This document shows positions 17,890 to 26,198 of a DNA stretch of 44,122 nucleotides, in pieces. The notes under the pieces were generated by a model that saw nothing but the letters and a program-made list of their open reading frames with translations, ran no database searches and was not told where the DNA came from. The DNA comes from an uncultured Prevotellaceae bacterium. GTDB lineage: Bacteria; Bacteroidota; Bacteroidia; Bacteroidales; Muribaculaceae. The stretch spans positions 1 to 44,122 of the forward strand of contig ONOU01000038.1 of assembly GCA_900319525.1 (NCBI GenBank), in the 5' to 3' direction. Numbering within the stretch: the stretch's first letter is position 1; every line of letters begins with the position of its first letter. The position numbers and the translations under genes were made by a program.

Positions 17890-19671
17890 TTAGGGGGCGA
17901 GGAGGTGGTCGATGAGGGCGGTGACGTCGGCGATATTGACATCGTCAGTGACGTTGAAGTCGGCGCAGATGGCGCAGCAGCCGTCGGAATCACTAGACAG
18001 CAGATAGTCGATGATGCGGGTGACGTCGGCGATGTTCACACTGCCGTCATGATTGACGTCACCATGCTTGAAGTTATGCTCCTCCTTCATGTACCAGAAA
18101 CTGGCCGTACCGTCGCGGTTGATAATCATCTCGGTGACGGGTTTGCCTAGATAGCCGGCTTTGCCCGTAATTTCGCCGTAGGAGGTCATGTTGAGCACTG
18201 TCGCCGGGGTTGATGTGTCGGTGATGGCGCGCTTGTTACCGTTGGGCCACGTGTCACCGCTCTCGCTGTAGTTAGACAACTTGTTGTCGGCAGGCAGCAG
18301 GGTGATGAGCTGGATCTTATCGTTATTGGGCTTGTTGGCCGACCACTGGCTGGCGCTATAGGTGATGTGGGTGACCAGGATGCCCTGGCCGGGCAGGCAA
18401 CGGTCCCATCCGATGCGCTGACGGTTCTCGAGAATGAAGTACTCGTTCTTGTTGACATCGCTCACGATGCACACGGCTTGATCGGTGCCCTTGATCTTCT
18501 GGTTCCACACGGGCAGCGTGTAGTAGGTATTGGGCGTGGGTTTGATATAGTCCACCCAACCCATGAAAACCTTCTCATAGGCCGAATAGCCAACGGGCAA
18601 ATAGCCATCGTTGCCATAGCATCCCAGACACATGACGTCCCAATTGCCCATACCATAATTGTCGTTGGTGCCCGTGTCATACATGTCGGGCAAACCCAGA
18701 CAGTGGCCAAACTCGTGGGCAAACGTGCCGATGCCGTCGATGGTCTTGCCGTTATCGTTGCTGCCATGCAGCTCGTTGAACACGGCAAAGTGGTTGACAT
18801 AGGGATCGCCGCTGCTGGGACTGAAGGCGCCATCGCCTCCACGGGAATAATACCTGGCGGCATCCAGGGTCCAGTTGCAGGGCCAGATGGTCTCGGGATG
18901 GTACATGCCAGCCTGGGCCTCGCCCACCCCGGCAAAAATCACGATGACCACGTCACAGTAGTAGTCGTTGTCGGTGTCATAGGGGGCGAACGACACACTG
19001 TCCTTAGCTGCCAGCAGACAAGCCTCGGTGACCAGCCAACCGATACCCTTGTCCTTAGTCGTGCCCGAATGACCACCATAGTACTCGCGGTCTTGCGACA
19101 GGCTATAGATGCCGTACACATCAAACACAGGTTTATACAACCCATTGGACTGGTCATGATAGTACTGGGCCACACCCTCGGGTCCAGTAATCATCGACTC
19201 GACAATCTTCTCGCGTGTATTATTGAACTTCTTGTCCTTGAACTCCACCAGGATGACCGGGATGCGGCGCTCGCCCATGGCCGGAACATCGGCCGTGGCA
19301 TTGCTGCCCGTCGCTCCCAGCCTGCCCGCACGGCTGGGCATGGCATAGGACTTGGTCTGCATGGTCATCGCCCCACGCTGGGCACTGATAAAAGCATTCT
19401 CGGCTGCAGTTCGCTGCCCGGCTTCATGAGCCCGCACGGCGGTCAATCCCGTGAGCGACGAGCTGTAGTAGAAATCGCCGTCACTGCCACGGGCCACCGT
19501 CAGGCCGTCGGTCGTCAAGATGGCATTGTTAAAGGCATTGCCCACCGCCTGGAGGCGCAAAGTGGAGCCGTCGCTCTGAGTAAAGGTGTGCCAACCTGGA
19601 CGTGCAGGTACAGCAAGAGCTAATACAGTGAAGCATAGCAACGCTGATAGAGTAAGGAGGTTTCTTTTCAT
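17890..19671 (-). CDS. secreted M6-family metalloprotease with dockerin-like tail
   Basis: A 593-aa secreted zinc protease. A signal peptide (MKRNLLTLSALLCFTVLALA) precedes the VPARPGWHTFTQSDGSTL N-terminal domain. The M6 (immune inhibitor A-like) catalytic site is HEFGHCLGLPD: H319, E320, H323 and D329, followed by Met-turn candidates. The last about 60 residues hold two Asp/Asn-rich calcium-loop repeats (GDVNHDGSVNIADVTRIIDYLL and DFNVTDDVNIADVTALIDHLL) like type I dockerin, with a Cys-Cys pair between. It is a shorter paralogue of the next gene, from its own promoter. Likely a digestive or host-protein-degrading enzyme (inference). Confidence 0.92.
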   Translation of the reverse strand: MKRNLLTLSALLCFTVLALAVPARPGWHTFTQSDGSTLRLQAVGNAFNNAILTTDGLTVARGSDGDFYYSSSLTGLTAVRAHEAGQRTAAENAFISAQRGAMTMQTKSYAMPSRAGRLGATGSNATADVPAMGERRIPVILVEFKDKKFNNTREKIVESMITGPEGVAQYYHDQSNGLYKPVFDVYGIYSLSQDREYYGGHSGTTKDKGIGWLVTEACLLAAKDSVSFAPYDTDNDYYCDVVIVIFAGVGEAQAGMYHPETIWPCNWTLDAARYYSRGGDGAFSPSSGDPYVNHFAVFNELHGSNDNGKTIDGIGTFAHEFGHCLGLPDMYDTGTNDNYGMGNWDVMCLGCYGNDGYLPVGYSAYEKVFMGWVDYIKPTPNTYYTLPVWNQKIKGTDQAVCIVSDVNKNEYFILENRQRIGWDRCLPGQGILVTHITYSASQWSANKPNNDKIQLITLLPADNKLSNYSESGDTWPNGNKRAITDTSTPATVLNMTSYGEITGKAGYLGKPVTEMIINRDGTASFWYMKEEHNFKHGDVNHDGSVNIADVTRIIDYLLSSDSDGCCAICADFNVTDDVNIADVTALIDHLLAP

Positions 19672-19742
19672 CGTAACCTTGAACTAGGGTTAATGGTTAG
19701 TTTGTAAAATATTTGTTGAGACACTAGTTAGCAAAATTGCCG

Positions 19743-19774
19743 CAAAATTAAGTATAATAATTCATGTAAACAAA
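19743..19774 (-). promoter_or_regulatory. promoter of the shorter M6 protease gene
   Basis: On the minus strand: TTTG (19774-19771), 20 bases, TAATTTTG (19750-19743): a complete consensus. The predicted leader is about 65 bases. Confidence 0.78.
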
Positions 19775-19838
19775 ACTTTGCTGTTGCAATCATGTTTCAA
19801 TCAATCATTCAATCATTCAAGCTATTACAAAACATAGG

Positions 19839-19878
19839 GGGGAGGGCATGCCTGCCTTGCCGGCAGCGTGCCCTCCCC
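19839..19878 (-). terminator. GC-rich terminator after the long M6 protease gene
   Basis: GGGGAGGGCATGC (19839-19851) pairs with GCGTGCCCTCCCC (19866-19878, one G-T pair), with an inner TGCC/GGCA stem. It lies between the stop of the 955-aa protease and the promoter of the 593-aa one, making them separate units. Confidence 0.7.
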
Positions 19879-19915
19879 TCCTGAAATGAGGTTAGGTTTT
19901 TCCTATTATCTAGCT

Positions 19916-22783
19916 TTATTTGGCACTCAACAGGATATCGATGAGGGTGGTTACATCGGCAATGTTGACCTCATCGTTGCCATCGACATCGGCGCAGATG
20001 AGGCAGCAACCTGACGAGTCATGACTCAGCAGGTAGTCGATGAGCGTGGTCACGTCACCGATGTTGACCATGCCGTCGTGGTTCACGTCGCCCAGTTCAT
20101 AGCCATGGCCGTTCTCGAACAGGGTTACCTCCTCTACATTGCTCCATGCGGTCTCGGTGCCATCGGCGAGGACGGCCTTCACCTTATAGATATAGGTGCC
20201 GGCAGCCTCCAGATCACGCACGTTGTAGTACTTGTCGGTGATATCGGTAATCAAGCGGTAAGTGGCATTTCCGGTTTCGCTGGCATTCAGCGTATTGGCC
20301 ACCTGCTCACCAGCATAGATGCTGACAACCTTGACGCTGGTGTAATTGTTCAGGCTTTGAATCGTTACTGCATCATTGTCGGCGCAGTCGAGCACGATGG
20401 TGTAATCGGTCATGTCGCTGGACAGAGCGACCTCCTGCGATGCCACGCTGGTCGAAACACTGATAGTGGAGTTGTCATAGTAGTAGGCCGCACCCTTGAC
20501 GACCACAGTGACCTTGCCATACCCCTTCAGGTTGTAGGTCGGTGACTTGATGGTGCCATCAAATGCCAGAATCAACGCATGGTCATAGGCGCCCAGATAG
20601 GACGTGCCCGTCCACCCTGCGGGCAGGTAATCGCCATAATTGCCCGAGATGTCTTCAAGGCCAGAGCCATCGCTGGTTACAGCATCGGGCACATCAGTAA
20701 AGTCAGCAGTCTCCAGCAGTTCAAACGGCGGCTTGGTCATCACCTCAAGCGTGTAGCTGCTCAGGTTTTGAGCGGGCGTCAGGTCGGTCCAGTCGGCACG
20801 GAACTGCGTCAGGTTGATGGCATCCTCGGCTGCAGGCTGCATCACGGGAGCGTAGCTCTCGATGAGGCCATGACCCGTGAGGTTGACCACGACATCCTCG
20901 GCACCGTCACTCTTGATCGTGATGGTGGCATGATAGTCCCGGATGGCCTTGGGGGCGAACGTTATCGTGACATTGAGGCCACTCATTGCATCGGCATTGC
21001 TGATGACCACAGGATCGACAGTGAAGACACCATTGGCATCGTTGAGCGTCAAGGTCACATCGCCGGTCAGCGCCTGGCCAATGACCTTCATCGTCTTGCT
21101 GTCATTGTTGTTCATCATCACGCTGCCAAAGTCGATTTCGCTCGATGAAACCGATATTTTCGGGTCAACGACAACACCCTTCATATACCAGAAGCTGGCC
21201 GTGCCGTCAGGATTGATGACCATCTCGGTCACGGGCTTGCCCAGGTAGCCGGCACTACCGGTGATGTTGCCGCTGGCGGTCATGTTGAGGCGGGCAGCAG
21301 GGGTGGAATTGTCGGTGAACTCGGTCTTGCCGTTCTGGGGCCACAGGTCGGTGCTCTCGCTGTAGTAGGACAGCGTGTTGTCGGCAGGGACAATGGTCAT
21401 CAACTGGATGCTCTGATTGTTGGGCGTGTTGGCCCACCAGCGATCGGCATTATAGGTCACATGGGTGATCATGATGCCCTGACCAGGCATATAACGGTCC
21501 CAACCCTGCTTCTTGCGGTTCTCCAGAATGAAATACTCGTTCTCGTTAAGGTCGCTCGTGATGCAGACGGCCTTGTCGGTCGATGCCTGCTTCTGGTTCC
21601 ACACGGGCAGGGTGTAGTAGCTGCCCGGTTGAGGGGTGATATAGTCAGTCCAACCCATGAAGACCTTCTCGTAGGCCGAGTAGCCCGGAGGCGTGAAACC
21701 GTCATTGTTGTAGCATCCCATGCACATGATGTCCCAATCGCCCATGCCATAGTTACCGGCGTTACCCGTATCGTAGAAGTCGGGCAAACCCAAGCAGTGG
21801 CCGAACTCGTGGGCAAACGTGCCGATGCCATCGATGGTCTTGCCGTTGTCGTTGCCGCCATGCAGCTCGTTGAACACAGCGAAGGTGTTGACATAGGGGT
21901 CGCCATTGGCAGGACGGAAGGAGCCCTCGCCACCATTATTGTAATAGACGGCGGCATCCAGAGTCCAGTTGCAGGGCCAGACGGCTTCGGGGTGGGTCGT
22001 GCTGGCAGATGCCTCGCCCACACCGGCATAAATCACGATAACCACGTCACAGAAGTCATCGCCATTGGTGTCATAGGGCTTGAACGAGACGCCATCGGCA
22101 GCAGCCAGCTGGCAAGCCTCGGTCACCAGCCAGCCCAGGCCCTTGTCCACATCGTCACCACTATGACCACCATAGTACGCACGGTTTTGTGACAAACCGT
22201 AGATGCCAAACACGTCAAACTCAGGCTCGTACAACCCATTGGACTGATCGCGGAAGTACTGGCCCACGCTCTCGTTGCCCGTGAGCATGGCATCGATGAT
22301 GTCCTGACGGGTATTGTTAAACTTCTTGTCGGTAAACTCGACCAGGATAATGGGGATGCGGCGCTGACCAATGGCGGGAACCCCCGAGTCGGCATTGCTG
22401 CCACCCACGCCCAATTTACCACTCGCCGAGTGATGCATCCTCATCAGCTTATCACTGCGCTTATATGTCAAATTATCGCGCTGGACATTGACAAAAGCCG
22501 TCTCGCGTGCAGGACGCATGCCGGCGTCGTGGGCACGAACTGCAGTTATACCCGTCAACGAGGACTTGTAGTAGAAATCGCCGTCACTGCCACGCTCGAC
22601 CATCAAGCCGTCGGAAGTGAGCAGTGCGTTACTGAATGCGTTACCCACGGCCTGCACCTGCAAGGTGGTGCCGTCGCTCTGTTTCACCGTGTGCCAACCC
22701 GGCCTGGCGGGCACTGCCATCGCTGTAATGGCGCAAAACATCAGCATTAACAAAGAAAAGAATTGTTTCTTCATCATCATCAT
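19916..22783 (-). CDS. large secreted M6-family metalloprotease with accessory domains and dockerin-like tail
   Basis: A 955-aa secreted protease, paralogue of the 593-aa neighbour. Four Met codons in a row open the frame, so the exact start is uncertain by up to three residues. Order: signal peptide (FFSLLMLMFCAITAMA), PARPGWH N-domain, M6 catalytic region with HEFGHCLGLPD (H325, E326, H329, D335 from the first Met), a Hydin/choice-of-anchor-D-like beta domain (about 555-650, ISVSSSEIDFGSVMMNNNDS), fibronectin-like segments (about 660-890), and a dockerin-like tail with two calcium loops (GDVNHDGMVNIGDVTTLIDYLL, DVDGNDEVNIADVTTLIDILL). The extra 300 residues are the main difference from the neighbour. 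Confidence 0.92.
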   Translation of the reverse strand: MMMMKKQFFSLLMLMFCAITAMAVPARPGWHTVKQSDGTTLQVQAVGNAFSNALLTSDGLMVERGSDGDFYYKSSLTGITAVRAHDAGMRPARETAFVNVQRDNLTYKRSDKLMRMHHSASGKLGVGGSNADSGVPAIGQRRIPIILVEFTDKKFNNTRQDIIDAMLTGNESVGQYFRDQSNGLYEPEFDVFGIYGLSQNRAYYGGHSGDDVDKGLGWLVTEACQLAAADGVSFKPYDTNGDDFCDVVIVIYAGVGEASASTTHPEAVWPCNWTLDAAVYYNNGGEGSFRPANGDPYVNTFAVFNELHGGNDNGKTIDGIGTFAHEFGHCLGLPDFYDTGNAGNYGMGDWDIMCMGCYNNDGFTPPGYSAYEKVFMGWTDYITPQPGSYYTLPVWNQKQASTDKAVCITSDLNENEYFILENRKKQGWDRYMPGQGIMITHVTYNADRWWANTPNNQSIQLMTIVPADNTLSYYSESTDLWPQNGKTEFTDNSTPAARLNMTASGNITGSAGYLGKPVTEMVINPDGTASFWYMKGVVVDPKISVSSSEIDFGSVMMNNNDSKTMKVIGQALTGDVTLTLNDANGVFTVDPVVISNADAMSGLNVTITFAPKAIRDYHATITIKSDGAEDVVVNLTGHGLIESYAPVMQPAAEDAINLTQFRADWTDLTPAQNLSSYTLEVMTKPPFELLETADFTDVPDAVTSDGSGLEDISGNYGDYLPAGWTGTSYLGAYDHALILAFDGTIKSPTYNLKGYGKVTVVVKGAAYYYDNSTISVSTSVASQEVALSSDMTDYTIVLDCADNDAVTIQSLNNYTSVKVVSIYAGEQVANTLNASETGNATYRLITDITDKYYNVRDLEAAGTYIYKVKAVLADGTETAWSNVEEVTLFENGHGYELGDVNHDGMVNIGDVTTLIDYLLSHDSSGCCLICADVDGNDEVNIADVTTLIDILLSAK

Positions 22784-22963
22784 TTGAATGTTTAATAGTC
22801 AATAAAGTTATTTAGGTTCTCTAGATTCTATCATCATGTCACAATTATCACTTTCCCACACAACACAGGGCATTTCTTGTGAAACTCAAAGCGCACAGCA
22901 ATGAGCGTCAGGGCATTGCCATTGGTCTCTGGCTCCTTTAACCGCCACTTGTCAAGGGCTGGA

Positions 22964-23722
22964 TCACTTGTAGAAAGTAATCCAGTTGGTGCAGTAGCGG
23001 GACTTCTCGGCCGTGGGATGGATCTCGTGCACCTTACCGTCGCCGTCACGCCACCAGGAATGGTTCCAGCCGGCACCCATGTCCATATACAGGGCGTGGG
23101 TGGGAGCAAACTGCTCCAGCAGGGCGACAAAACGCTCATACTCAACCGCATCGCGGCTATCAACGATGCACAGGCGGCCGTCCTTCTCGCACAGGGCGCG
23201 ATACTGGTTCACACCGTCACGCCACAGGGGTCGCACGCTCTCGCCATTGTGGATGATGATGGCCTGGCCGAAGCCCATGCCGCCAGCCTGGGCCACACTG
23301 TCGAGCAGCTCGCCATAGTCGCCGTGGACAAACTCCCACGTCGTGTCGCCAAACCAGGCAAAAGCACCGCTGTTGTCGCTGCACACGGCACCCTTGTAGC
23401 GCTTGCCACCGCTCACGTGGTCGCCATCGATGTTGCTGTGGGCAAACTCGTCGAGTAACTCATGGGTAAACGCAGCCTCGGCACAGAAGATGATGCTGTC
23501 GGCGTTCTTGCTGGGCATCTGGCCACAAACGAGGTCGATGCGGCCATATTGAGGATAGTAAGCGATAAGGCCCGCCACCGTGGTGTCATCGATCATCACG
23601 GGCGAGCTCTGTATGGCAGTAGTATCGTTGTTCATCGGTTGCTGGGATCCACGGCCCGTGCAGCAGCACATCGACAGCACTGCCAGCATGGGAAGAAGGA
23701 AATGGAGAGTTTTATTGGTCAT
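22964..23722 (-). CDS. putative lipoprotein of unknown function
   Basis: A 252-aa exported protein; the start MTNKTLHFLLPMLAVLSMCCC is chosen over an upstream Met because it begins the signal peptide. The Cys cluster could be a lipobox, though Met at -1 is unusual. The body has GKRYKGAVCSDNSGAFAWFGDTTW, GMGFGQAIIIHNGE and a C-terminal YMDMGAGWNHSWWRD; the last recalls the conserved Gly-rich Asp motif of phosphodiester glycosidases (NAGPA-like), but this is a weak resemblance. An internally deleted copy of the same gene lies at 27871-27966. Expressed alone, upstream of the M6 proteases on the same strand. Confidence 0.75.
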   Translation of the reverse strand: MTNKTLHFLLPMLAVLSMCCCTGRGSQQPMNNDTTAIQSSPVMIDDTTVAGLIAYYPQYGRIDLVCGQMPSKNADSIIFCAEAAFTHELLDEFAHSNIDGDHVSGGKRYKGAVCSDNSGAFAWFGDTTWEFVHGDYGELLDSVAQAGGMGFGQAIIIHNGESVRPLWRDGVNQYRALCEKDGRLCIVDSRDAVEYERFVALLEQFAPTHALYMDMGAGWNHSWWRDGDGKVHEIHPTAEKSRYCTNWITFYK

Positions 23723-23831
23723 AAATAAGCCGTTGGCGGGATTAAAAAGTCTAAAAAGATGTTGAAAATTTGTACACATCGCTGATTTTTAGCAATTTAG
23801 CAGCAACAAAACATTAAATTCAAATCATCGC

Positions 23832-24121
23832 ATGCACAACTTGTACGCAAATTTCGTAAGAAATCTTGGAGTATGCAAGCAATTCCTCCAAGATTTAGTG
23901 AATGAACAGGGCAATGCGCATAGTTGGGACGTCGTACCCAAGTTAAACGACCAGTTCAACATCAAGCGTAACTATGCCAGGGACTACAGGGGGTCTTCAT
24001 GAGAATCATCAGTAAAGTGAGCACCTTTACTGTTTCACAATATGTTTCCAAGAATAACGAAAAGCCCATCGGCAGGATCAAGTTTTTCGTTCGCTTAATT
24101 CTGCCAATGGGTATCATTTAA
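23832..24121 (+). pseudogene. internally deleted IS982-family transposase
   Basis: The first 38-40 codons (MHNLYANFVRNLGVCKQF...LVNEQGN...VVPKLND) match the N-terminus of IS982-type transposases. They join directly to the family's C-terminus (DQFNIKRNYARDYRG), which hits a TGA at 24000; a shift to the +2 frame continues it (MRIISKVSTFTVSQYVSKNN, then EKPIGRIKFF) to a stop at 24119. About 200 central residues with the DDE residues are missing. The junction falls on an Asp codon shared by the two sides, as in deletion at a short repeat. No terminal inverted repeats were recognised. It cannot encode an active enzyme. Confidence 0.8.
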
Positions 24122-24218
24122 TAACAACTGATGCATCACTAGTAATCCCGCCTCGCTTGTGCCTTTCCTTGATTACAGACTACATTATTGCATTGTTGTC
24201 GTTTTAACGAGACGTACC

Positions 24219-25547
24219 CTATGTCCCCCATTGACTATTAAGCCATGCCACTTTCTTGTGAAAAGATGGCTTGCCGAATTGGCGAAGTCTCTCTATCGTA
24301 TTATCGCTTGGGTATTGAGGCCAGCGCTTGTGGTCGGCATTGCCTGCTTGCTCAATTTTGGAAACAAACTGGTCCATAAACTCGTCCATCTCGGGATAGA
24401 CCTCTTGATAAAACCGTTTCCAGTGAAATCTTACCCGCTCTTGAAACCGTGGGAATTTTGCAATCTCACTAATCCATCGCGAGCGGCAATAACTTGGAAC
24501 ATTTTCATAAATGAATTCATTAAACCCGTAGGTTTCGCTCCAGCGATAGTAAGAGGAACCGCAATCCCACAGAGGGCCAAATATGAGTTTTGTGCCTCCT
24601 CCTCGCTGCTTGTGGATGTAACAACTTCCCGAGAATGCTTCTGGATTATCCATGATTTCCTGTACGATATAGTAAATTGCTAGTGAGTCGATATCGATGT
24701 ACTGTTCCCACAGCTGACTTTCCTTGTCCTCTACATAGATAGCCGAATCCGTTTCAAGAAGGAAATGGGTAATGTAATCTCGTTGCTCCTCGCTGAGCAG
24801 TTCAGGTGAATGCACGGTTATCCAAAATGGCTGCCCATTGCCTTCAGTGAATATGATATTGTCATGTTGCACGTAGTTCTCAATCTCAAGCAGCCAACCG
24901 CCCGTTACTTTATCAAGTTCTGTCTCATAATCATTTTGCTCGATGACATTTACCCTGTTTTTGGCGACGCGAACGTTCTCTGTCAAGAAGTAGAGGCCGA
25001 TGTACTGACCGTTAAGCGCTACCTCAACGGGTTGCATGTGTGGATTCCAGGCCATACCCATGCGCCGGCCTATCTCAAACGGCAGGGCATCATTCATTTG
25101 CCCCATCCAGCTCAATGCCTGAGCCAATAGTGCCCAGTGGCGACTGGCATGCATACCCAACACTTTGTGCTTTTCGTCAAACTTGAGGCGATAGGACTTC
25201 TTGTCTAGGTTGGTCCATGTTGAATTTCCTCTTCCCCTAATCTGCATACGCAACGGGTGCCTGAAGGATCCAAGCGAATCCACACCATCTATCCCCATGG
25301 GGTCCAGCCACCAGTCGGCATACAAATATTCCTCTTTGCTCACAATGGCCGCGGCACTGTCGGTATTTATAAACAACATCGGCAAGGTACCTGAACAGCC
25401 CTCAACGAATATTGCCGTATCGACAGGCGTAGGAGGTATAGGAGGCTCAGGATTGACAGGACTGTCTCCGCAGGCATTTAATGAGAACAAAACGCAGAGA
25501 AGACTAATGCTTATGAACGATAAAGAAACAAGTTTCTTCACTATCAT
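24219..25547 (-). CDS. CotH-like kinase-fold lipoprotein
   Basis: A 442-aa lipoprotein: signal peptide with lipobox SLNAC (Cys26) and a Pro-rich linker (NPEPPIPPTPVD). The core matches the CotH family, an atypical protein-kinase fold first known from spore coats: RGRGNSTW with KKSYRLKF, the NRVNVIEQND region, the catalytic-type segment IVQEIMDNPEAFSGSCYIHK and GPLWDCGSSY where others have WDFD. Bacteroidota carry many CotH lipoproteins, often with polysaccharide loci; substrates are mostly unknown. The gene stands alone next to the IS982 remnant, and its lower GC content suggests a younger acquisition (impression, not measured). Confidence 0.85.
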   Translation of the reverse strand: MIVKKLVSLSFISISLLCVLFSLNACGDSPVNPEPPIPPTPVDTAIFVEGCSGTLPMLFINTDSAAAIVSKEEYLYADWWLDPMGIDGVDSLGSFRHPLRMQIRGRGNSTWTNLDKKSYRLKFDEKHKVLGMHASRHWALLAQALSWMGQMNDALPFEIGRRMGMAWNPHMQPVEVALNGQYIGLYFLTENVRVAKNRVNVIEQNDYETELDKVTGGWLLEIENYVQHDNIIFTEGNGQPFWITVHSPELLSEEQRDYITHFLLETDSAIYVEDKESQLWEQYIDIDSLAIYYIVQEIMDNPEAFSGSCYIHKQRGGGTKLIFGPLWDCGSSYYRWSETYGFNEFIYENVPSYCRSRWISEIAKFPRFQERVRFHWKRFYQEVYPEMDEFMDQFVSKIEQAGNADHKRWPQYPSDNTIERLRQFGKPSFHKKVAWLNSQWGT

Positions 25548-25643
25548 AACATGCTTTTATTTAGTCGTTAATATCCGTGAAATAATTGTTTTTATGAATG
25601 ACACTCATACTATTTTGAATGTACGAGTACATATTATTCTTTA

Positions 25644-25892
25644 TTAGATTATCAAAGATATTGCATCATCTTCATAATCAATATTGACTGGTACATTCAA
25701 GATAGTCGTTGTACTTCCCTGACCTTTGATAATGACGTTATGTTGATGGATAAGCAGATTGTAGTCAAGGGTATAGCTCCCTTCTCCCAATTCAATAACC
25801 AGTTTCTCGTTGTTGATATCTACACTTCCTTCAAGAAAAGTGGGCAAGGTGCAGTCATTAAAATTATTGTTGTAATCTCTGTGATGTGCCAT
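25644..25892 (-). CDS. small beta-helix-like protein or fragment
   Basis: An 82-aa protein without signal peptide. Its pattern (LVIELGEGSYTLDYNLLIHQHNVIIKGQGSTTTILN) is the opening turn of right-handed parallel beta-helix proteins such as pectate-lyase-like enzymes, but the rest of such a protein is missing. A -7 box 60 bases upstream suggests it is transcribed. It may be a remnant of a larger gene in a degraded region or a genuine short protein; the clean start and stop argue slightly for the second. Confidence 0.5.
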   Translation of the reverse strand: MAHHRDYNNNFNDCTLPTFLEGSVDINNEKLVIELGEGSYTLDYNLLIHQHNVIIKGQGSTTTILNVPVNIDYEDDAISLII

Positions 25893-26198
25893 AATTGAAA
25901 AAATGATTGGTATATAACAAATAGTTGAAATCGAAAAATTAAACGAAGCTTTGCAAAATTATTGAAAGAATACACCACATCATAAAAAAGACACAATAAA
26001 CTTCAAAAGATTTTTACAGATACCAATCATCGAATTATCAGTATGTTACACACAACTGACTGAGGCTGATGACATGGGGCTTTCTATTCATGAGCTATTA
26101 GTTCTCTGATAAACAAAGGTTATTCGGCAGCCATTATGGCCACCGAAAACAATAGTCCTGTATAAATCGAGATTTGTATGCTGGTTATATTTCGCCTT
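25893..26198. other. AT-rich gap before the TPR regulator gene
   Basis: No gene found. It contains the -7 box of the 82-aa gene and a stem-loop at 26123-26147 (TTCGG/CCGAA with an inner GCC/GGC stem) about 50 bases beyond the stop of the TPR gene, a possible weak terminator. Confidence 0.5.
25954..25961 (-). promoter_or_regulatory. -7 box (TAATTTTG) upstream of the 82-aa gene
   Basis: Exact match on the minus strand, about 60 bases before the ATG. No TTTG at the right distance. Confidence 0.4.

Noticed and set aside
18367-19623. 418-codon plus-strand frame, and a similar one at 21461-22192
   Set aside because: Mirror frames of the two M6 proteases; they resemble each other only because the proteases are paralogues.
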